A stretch of DNA of 64,000 nt from Pararge aegeria (taxonomy: Eukaryota; Arthropoda; Insecta; Lepidoptera; Nymphalidae): positions 930,001-994,000 of the forward strand of contig NC_053181.1 in the NCBI RefSeq assembly GCF_905163445.1, written 5' to 3'. A model generated the notes under the pieces. The model saw nothing but the letters and a program-made list of their open reading frames with translations. It had not been told where the DNA came from and did not search any database. A program made the translations under genes and the position numbers. Positions 20,847 to 29,800 of this stretch are shown piece by piece (position 1 is the stretch's first letter; every line of letters starts with the position of its first letter).

Positions 20847-23800
20847 AATAAATAGTTTATTTTTTTTTTCCAAATTTTTACAGTTTTAACAAGATTGCAA
20901 GTTTGGAACCTTCTTTTAGATGTAGTAGTACTACACCTGTATCAGAAGACTCCGCTCTTCCATAAAATCTGTCATGTCCAGGAAACTCGAAGCGTTCGAG
21001 ATGTGGATGTACAGACGTATGCTAAGAATATCTTGGACAGATCGTGTACGGAATAGCACGTATTGCACAGAACGGGTAAGGTTCCAGAGGTACTAATAAG
21101 AAATAAAATAAGAAAATTAGAATATTCCGGTCATGTGATGCGGAACACCAGTATGAACTTCTTCAACTTATCATACAAGGTCAAGCGGCAGGCAGAAGAA
21201 AGCCTGGTTTAGAATATCATGGCTCAAAACCTACCACAATGGTTTGGAAAGTGCACCAAATCATTATTTAGCCTTGATTGCCAACCTTCGTAAGAAGACG
21301 GCACCCTAAAAAGACATAATTTACCACTAGTGAGATTGAGATTACATTCTAACTTGGAGTGGGTTATAGAAATAAGGACAACTTACTGTGCAAGGAGCCA
21401 GTGCCCTGCGCGAGCTTCCCGACGTACTGGCCAAGCGTCATGGGCTTGTCGTCGCCGACGCCCTCCACCGTGTGGGTGACCAGCTTCAAGGTGGTTTTGC
21501 CTTCCGCATCCATCCGGGGAAACGCTGGGAGCGGACATCACTTTATTAATAACTAAAGATTACATTAAAATTTGAAAACCCTCGACACAAATATTTCATA
21601 ATTTCCTCTTTATTATATAATATACAGAATGTGACATTATTCGTTAATGTAGATAATGCATGATTTAACTTGTAACACATAGAATCTTATCATTGGATTG
21701 TAATTGGTCGGACTCCTTTGTAAAATAATCCGAACTGTAGGGAGTCTTAAGTAACAAATTAATAATTATAATCGGACAAATTCGATAGTTCGACACTGCC
21801 CTGCAAATTGTTTGTCGGGCTGTCACTCCAACGTATACCTACAACGTGTAAATGAAAACCGAAATAATACTTTCATACTTCCTTAATTAAACCTTACAAT
21901 ATGAACTGTCTCTGAGACTTATCTGTGAAACCGAAAACCTAATATTTTTTGAGTAAACCACGTCCATAGTTCTAACTGTAAGAAATCAGTTACACCCCTA
22001 ATCTAACATGCAAAATTGAAATCATGTGACTCTTGTCACATTAACTTCTAAATATGTATTCTCTTTGTTTTTTCTCTAATCTCGATACACATTTGGGAAC
22101 ACACTGACCCCAAGACTCTCAGTAACAGTATATCCTAGTTTGGGGTCCTGGGTAATTTAAGAAAAAATGTACTTTTAATCAAATAAAAACTTTTATTATT
22201 ATTACTTTATTAGATGCGCGTCCCGTAGCGTATGCGCGTGTCGGTCTTTAATATTCAATAAGTAAACTCTTAGATTGTTTTGAATTCGCTGTTGGAAAAA
22301 TAAATATGATTCTTTGGATTTAATATTATTACAGGGTGATTCCTTATCCTAATGCATTTTTTAATATTATTACGTAATTCTGTTACACACTGTATATAAA
22401 AAATTATATATCAAAGGAGGGGTTTTAATACATAAATAACTTCGTGTTTGTTGAAAGTTATTGGATATAGCGACGTGAACCTTTCTTAGCGAGGCGTTTG
22501 CGATGTTGCTCCCGGGCCAGCTCCATTTGTATCTTGACGCTGTCCCCGTCCTGGCGGTCCGGCCCGTCCGACACCACCTCGGCCTCCGAGCCCCCGCTCT
22601 TCAGAGGGCTGCTGCGCTTTAGCACCTTATGCTGACGGGACAAGACAGTTTTGCACTTCACCGAACCGTTTCAGCTTAGCGCGTCGTGCAGTGCAAATAG
22701 GATATTAAGTCTAATTCATGCAAAGAACCCAGTTTCACACAGCAATAGCTTTTTAAAACTATTTTAAAGGATATCAGGTAAAAATTATTTCACAGTCGAA
22801 CCTGGACTCAAGTTATTTTAACGGCGCTTTTAATGGATTTTTTGACGTTAATTTCGACACCTTTTATGCAGGATGACGTCGTAAATTGTATTTAATAGCG
22901 TTTTACGATTCGAATGTAATAAGGGTATCAGATTGCCAAATGTGAGATTTCTTACATACGTTTACTTGTTCAATGGTACGACGACAAGGCTGCTTGGAAG
23001 CAGGCCACTCCGCTCTCATCTCTCACAAAACAGAAAAATTCTAAAGATTGTTAAACTTTAAAATTATGTTGGAAAAGAGCAATCTGCTGAGTTTCTTGCC
23101 GGCTCTTTTCAGTGGAATCTGCCTTCCGACAAACAGACTGACTTGATGTTTCCAAAGTGCTTATTAATTAGGCCTACTTGAAATAAATTAATTTTGAATT
23201 TTTTTGTATTTTGGTATGGAAACCGCGCCATCTAGTGACAGTCGCCATCTAGTAGTACGGTTTCCGGGTATTGTGCGCTCCATCGATACGAAATAAATCG
23301 GAGTAAACTTTCACGCCACGTCACGAAAGTTTACTAAAGAGTAAGCGATTTTAGAAAATCGTGAATAGTCTGCGAGTCACATAAATCGCCAGATCACGGA
23401 ATAGAAAACCTAGCCTTAGAAAACTTCTATGGTAACCAACATAAACCACTATGAGTATCATCATTTATTTTTTTCCTGTTTGTTATGGTTGCCACTGCGT
23501 AGTTTATGACAAGTTTGTACAATAACTATAAATAACTGTAAGACCCCAATATTACCCTTCTAAACTAGCTTTATATAACATCTCGAGAACTTGGTCTTTC
23601 AAAACTACCTTTATATAAAATTTTGAGATTTTGTTCTTTCAAAAACTAGCCGACTATAACATAGCGAGAATTTGGTCGTTCAAAGCGAGCTTTATTTAAC
23701 ATCTCGAGAACTTGGTATTTCGAAATTAGCTTTATATAACATCTCGAGAATTTGGTATTTCAAAACTAGCTTTATATAACGTCTCGAGAAAGTTCTTGGT

Positions 23801-26800
23801 AGCAAAAACATAACGCACAAAAAATTACTCTTTGTACCTGTAAGTGAAAATAGACATGAAAATTAAGCTTAATTTGCTATACTCCGCGAACAGCAGGAGA
23901 ATCTGTATCCCCAGGAGATGTTGACTTTACAATGAATAACTCTTAACAATTATTCATTTTAAAGTCAACATCTCCTGAGGATGCTCCGGTTTCGGAGCGA
24001 AACGTAGGTAGAAGGTACATTGCCGACGATCTGTTTGGTGTAGAGTATACGAATTGAAGAAATTATAAATTACACCATACAGATTCTCCTGCTGTTCGCG
24101 GAGTATAGCAAGTTAAGCTTAATTTTCATAACATATGTATATGTATTTCCGCAAAGTAACGCCTGCTTCTATCCAATATTTGAAAATAGACATCCCGCAA
24201 CCCAAGTGCCAAGCGTGAGATTTTCTACCTACGCCTACTTATTCGATCGCGTGTAAGTTAACAACGATTTATTTGAAAAGTAAAAAGCGCCATCTAGTGA
24301 CAGTACTGTTTCGCTCTTCCAAACCCCTGCAAATCGTAGTTAACTCTTAACGATCGATTAAGTAAACGTAGGTAGTAAATCTAACACCAGGCACTTTAGA
24401 GTGAAACATTAAGTTTAAAAACTAAGAAACATATTGGGTCCCAGAAATTATCACCCATCCAGGTTCGACTGCATACTTGTCGATCGTACGTAGGTTTTAT
24501 TAAAGCATCTAACGAAGCATCGTATGGTGGCTTAATATCGTATTCGACTACAACAGATCATGCAAAAGTCTGCACTATAATAGTATGACGCGTTCTCAGC
24601 TAAATAACAAAACAACACCCATTCAAGTCGGTAAAGCGGAAAAATCTATTTTCTAAGGGGAAGCACAGACATTAACGGAATTTTAGTTAACACAGTTAGA
24701 AGTGTTTTCGAGTTGAAACCATTGCAGGTAATCTTTCCAATTAAAAAATAAATAATGCGTTGTGGGAAACCTGACAGAAACGAAACTTTTTACGTATTGT
24801 AAACCTAAGGGTAGGCATTGCTTTAGTTTAAATCGTTATAGTATCCAAACTAAAAGTTATGTGCCGTCATTTAGATCTTAACGATAATACAAATGTAAAT
24901 AATATAAACATATATATTTGTATTATTATCGACCTGAAGCTTGAGATGTTACTCGTGTTTTGCTCTTCATATATGCCTAAAAGCACTGCCTACCTCAATT
25001 TTTTTTTTGTTATAATGGGAATGGGATTTTTCTATTCGATTAAATCCGCCTGAATTCCCGGGCTCTGGCAAATACGGCACCTGGCAATTATGAGCAAACC
25101 AATACGAGACCTGGGCAATAATGGCCTGGCCAATTGTGAACAGGCTCAGTATTTCCTAGGCTATATGCCTAGGAAATACTGAGCCTGTTCAACTATAAGT
25201 GCCTGTAAGTAAGAATATATGAATAAAGATTATTTTTGGCAAGATCAGACACTGAATATTCTGCGGAAATTTTAGATCGTAACCAAACGTTTAGGACATT
25301 CCTGTCTGTGCTTACCCTGAGTGCATGTCACTACGTAATATAATTATATTGCAAACCTTTCGACCGTATGTCCGTAATGGCTGCGTTGTAAAACATTGCA
25401 TGTATAATACACCATATATAATAGGTTGGGGAAAGTCTTTTCGCATTATAGTATGTACGAACTTGTAATAAAATCTCTTTGGTTATACTATTTGTATCTG
25501 GCTGGTTTTGGTATCATTAAAAGTTTAAATTTTAAAGAAGATAATTCCAAATTCAAATTAGGAAAATGTATGATTTTTATTTGTTTTTCGTACTGTGAAG
25601 ATGAGTGAATCTAATGGAGAAATTCGATACATTTTAAAATTTTACTACAAAAAAGGTAAAAATGCAACGAAAGCCGCGAAAAAAAATTTGCGATGTTTAT
25701 GCAGGGTCTGCGAGAGTAGCACAAATTTGGTTTAAGCATTTTCAACTCTGAAATTTTTATGTCAAAGATGCACCTCGCTCTGGTAGCCCTTTTACGGATA
25801 AAATGGATACTATTTTAGAAAAATTGGAGCAAGATCGGCATATGTATCAGTAGTTACAACGTAGCTGAAGAACTGGGAACTGGGAACTGGAATTGACCAC
25901 CGTTTTGGCGCATTTGAAAAAAACTGGATATTTGGGTACCTCACGAGCTCACTGAAAGAAACCTAATGAACCGTGTACTCATTTGTGATTCTTTATTACG
26001 ACGTCATGAAACCGAACCATTATTAAAGAAGCTGATAACTGGTGATGAGACGTGGATCATGTGGTTAAAGGCCGGTCAGGCTTCACAGACTGTGGCGATA
26101 CCCGGGTTAACACGCAACAAGGTGATACCGTGTGTGGTGGGATTGGAAGGCATTATTCATTATGAGCTGTTACCACCAGGCAGGACCATCGATTCTGAAC
26201 TCAACAACGAACAACTGATGAGATTGAAGCAAGAAGTTGAGAGAAAGCGGCCGGAATGAATCAACAGAAGGGGTGTGGTTTTTCATCATGATAACGCTAG
26301 ACCTCACACATCCTTAGCCACTCAGCAAAAATTAAGAGAGTTTGGCTGGGAGGTGTTAATGTATCCGCCGTATAGCACCTTCAGATCTTGCACCTTCAGA
26401 TTTCCACCTGTTTCGGTCTCTTCAGAATTCTTTAGGCAGTGTCAGTTTAACATCACGAGACGACTGCCAAAACAACTTGTCGCGGTTTTTTGATCAGAAA
26501 CTCCAAAATTTCTATAGCAATGGGATTATGTCCCTACCTACAAGATGGCAAAGAGTTATCGAACAACTCATAGGTACATACCTACATACTCTAATTAAAT
26601 GTAAATAAACTATATTTAAAAATGTTTTGAATTTGCTTAAAAATTCGAAGAAACTTTTTCCCCAACCTAATAATGCACTCATTGTTTTATAGTTTTTGTT
26701 TACGTTTTGTTAAGGTTTTACATTCATTATCTTCGAAAATCGGAAAAACGTCACATCCCAAAGGAAAAACGTCAAAATAGGTTCACATTTGACAGAGATA

Positions 26801-29800
26801 ACATTGTAAATCAGATTAAATTCTTACAGAAGTTTTAACAGATTTTTTGGAATTCAGACATCCTTACAGAAATTAGTTGTTTTAACAAATTTTTGAACAT
26901 AAAACTTATTCCGGCGTCTGGAAATCAGATGAGAGTGATGTTTTTCGAATGTAATACAAGTTGCGCGCGCAGAATTTGAATAGTCCGATGTCATCTAATG
27001 TTCACATTTATTTGAATGAGTACATTTAGAAATGTATCGCCAAAAACATTAAATGGGTATCCAACATAGTTGTGAGTGCTGTCTTAACAACATTCACAAC
27101 TATGCCACAGGAACGATAGAGAAGTTTATGACACAAAATGTACACTGCAGATTAATCTGGTATTTGTTTCAGATTATAGCATTATAATCGTAAACGCAGG
27201 TGATATTATGGTTGTCACTGCGTAATTTGTATAAACAATTAAGCATATCATAAACACTGTAATACCCCAATTAGTCGGTGGCGTTTCTAGAGTATTTAAT
27301 GAGAGCAAGCCCAGTTATATATAGGACTAATCTGACTCATCATTTGGCCGATATAAGGCAGTTATTGTTGTGCCAAATCACAAACATCAACTATCTTTGA
27401 AAGACGGTAAGATTATGGGCCACACGCGAATTACGATTAGAAATTTTGATTGATAATTGAAGCCTGGCTTTTCGGCTTCTATGGTAGTACCGCCACTGCA
27501 ATGAGTACCCTTCAAAGCTAGCTTTATATAACATCTTATATATCCGCCGAGTGTGGCACTCACCACGTCCATCTTGCCGATGTCGAAGCCCAGCTCGCGG
27601 ATGGGGATCTCGTACATGTAGGTGAGGATGTCGCCGAGCGGGCGCAGCTTGGCGGGCGTGAGTTGCTTGAGGCCCGCGTGCAGCAGGCGCTTGGCCGCCT
27701 TGTGGTACACCGTGCCCGGCTTGTTGTACTTCATGGCGTTGTTGCACATCAGCTTGAAGTCGCTCTGCGGGGAGGCGGGGCGGCTCAGTACCGGTGTCGC
27801 TTTTTTGTGACGGTGTGCGCGCGCATCGTAAAAATTTACTCAAAAGAAGTATAACTTCAAAAATACTATATTGCTGGTGATTAAATAATAAATAAATGAA
27901 ATAAATAAATATACTACGAATACACACATCGCCATCTAGCCCCAAAGTAAGCGTAGCTCGTGTTATGTATGGTACTAAGATACCTGATGAATATTTTTAT
28001 GGATATAATACACATAAGTACTTATAATATATAGATAAACACCCAGCACTGAAAAACATTCATGTTCATTAATCAAACATTCATGGAAAGGCGGACATAA
28101 GAGGCAGTCTAGTTGAAGCAAGAAAGCGAAGTTTAGAAGAGTAAATGGAAGCAGTGACATTGTAGTTCTATTCATTTAAAGACTGTCAAGTATCCTGAAA
28201 TTGGAAATTTGTGTACTCTATTGAACATATTGAAAACAAAGGCACAAAATACTAGATAGTGCTACTACTACAAAACAGACATCGCCCTCTAGCCCCAGAG
28301 TAAGCGTAGCTCGTGTGACTAAGATGATGAATATTTTTATGAATAATATACATATACTTATAAGGGGGCGTCCATAAATTACGTGAGTTGTTTATTTAAA
28401 TTTTCTGTCCCTCCCTCCCCCCACGGTGAGATGTCGTGAGATTTTATTCAACCCCCTCCCCCAATCTCACGTGAGATTTTTCAAAATGTTGGTTTCTTAC
28501 GTAAACGCGTTGGATTGTTATTGTAAAAAGAAAAAGAGAAATGGTTATAAAACAAATACGGTGGTTTGACAGTCAGTCAGTCTTAACGTCGAAGTATGAA
28601 TTAAATTATTTTCTTTTGAACTAATTAGTGAATCTTAATCGTATTAAGATTGCATTTAAAATTAAATATAGATTAAATGGACCAAAATAGTATTTTTTTT
28701 TTGTTTCAATGAGAAAAATATTGCGTGATATTTGCGAGACCCCTCTCCAACGTAAGATTACATGAGATTTGACTCGACCCCCTCCCCCTCTTTAAAATCT
28801 CACGTATATAATATAAAAAGCGTTCTGACATGTCTCCAATCTCCTGAACTGCACTTGGCACAGGTTTACTCACAATAAAACAATTGAGCGATCTGTATTC
28901 ATTGTCGTCGATCTTCTGCTTGATGCTGGAGAAGTCCATCGGCCTCTTGATGATTACGGAGTAGTTGGGCGCGAAGTTGTCGTTGACGGGCCACGCGAAG
29001 AACTGGTGCGGGTCGCGTTTCTCCAAGTTGCGCAGGAGCTGTTCCAGGAGACGAGACAGCGGCCGGCGCTTCTGGCTAGCCTGCAAAGATGGTAGAAAAC
29101 ACAATTGTAATTCATAAGTGAACATGAATGAATGAATGAAATGAGCTATGGAAAAGATGGAGATGGTAATAAAAAAATTTCGTTATTACATAGTAAATGA
29201 TACATGTTGTGGAGACCTCCACGTAAGCATCAAAATACCTGTGTCGGGAAGTACTCTTCCAAGTGTGTGTGCGCGAGTGTGTGTGTGTATGTGCGTCTGT
29301 GTGTGCGTGTGTGTGTGTGTGTTGTGTGTGTGTGTGTGTGCATTATATTTGAAATAGATATAAACTGAAGAAGCACCTCAGTTTCTAAATAGGTTAGTGT
29401 CTTCAGCTAGGCTTCAGGCAGGTCAAAGTTTTGTTACATCCAAAATTAGTTTTTTTGTTATATAGCAAATTTTTTATTTAATTTGAAGAGTGGTGACTTT
29501 TGTGATGAATTGTCGACGAGCGAAAGCGGTTTTGTTCTATTTGTAAGTAAAACATTGCATTTTCTTTGCTTAAGTGAACTACTATCTAACTTTTTTGTTT
29601 TATGCATATACAGTATAAATAAATAATATACTACGACAATACACACATCGCCATCTAGCCCCATAGACTGATGAATATTTTTATGAATATTATATATAAA
29701 TGTTTATAAAATATATATAAACACCCAAAAACTGAAAAACATTAATGTTCATCACACCAACATTTTCCAGTTGTGGGAACCAAACCCACAGCCTTGGACT

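Larger units (their letters stand above)
20569..21386 (-). other. Brd7-9 intron 6
   Basis: 818 nt. It holds a reverse family-R repeat (20700-20810), a ~30-nt T run (20812-20841) and a plus-strand LINE C-terminal fragment (20965-21310). Confidence 0.85.
22632..27563 (-). other. Brd7-9 intron 4
   Basis: This 4.9-kb intron contains a LINE 3' end (22977-23203), a 40-bp tandem array (23565-23790), the inverted-repeat element with hammerhead-like core (23856-24129), a perfect 24-bp hairpin (25138-25190) and a mariner (25421-26670). The stretches 24130-25100 and 26700-27500 show no recognised feature apart from a 12-bp hairpin near 27070-27108. Confidence 0.85.
27765..28873 (-). other. Brd7-9 intron 3
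   Basis: 1.1 kb, almost entirely repeats: a headless SINE (27885-28076), a SINE fragment (28268-28362) and a MITE-like repeat (28364-28808). Confidence 0.85.

Noticed and set aside
23565..23790. CRISPR-like array
   Set aside because: The repeats are contiguous without spacers and lie in a eukaryotic intron; it is an ordinary diverged tandem repeat.
27391..27945. 184-codon frame overlapping Brd7-9 exon 4
   Set aside because: It is a +1 frame shadow of the bromodomain exon. The correct frame has recognisable bromodomain motifs and matching splice phases.
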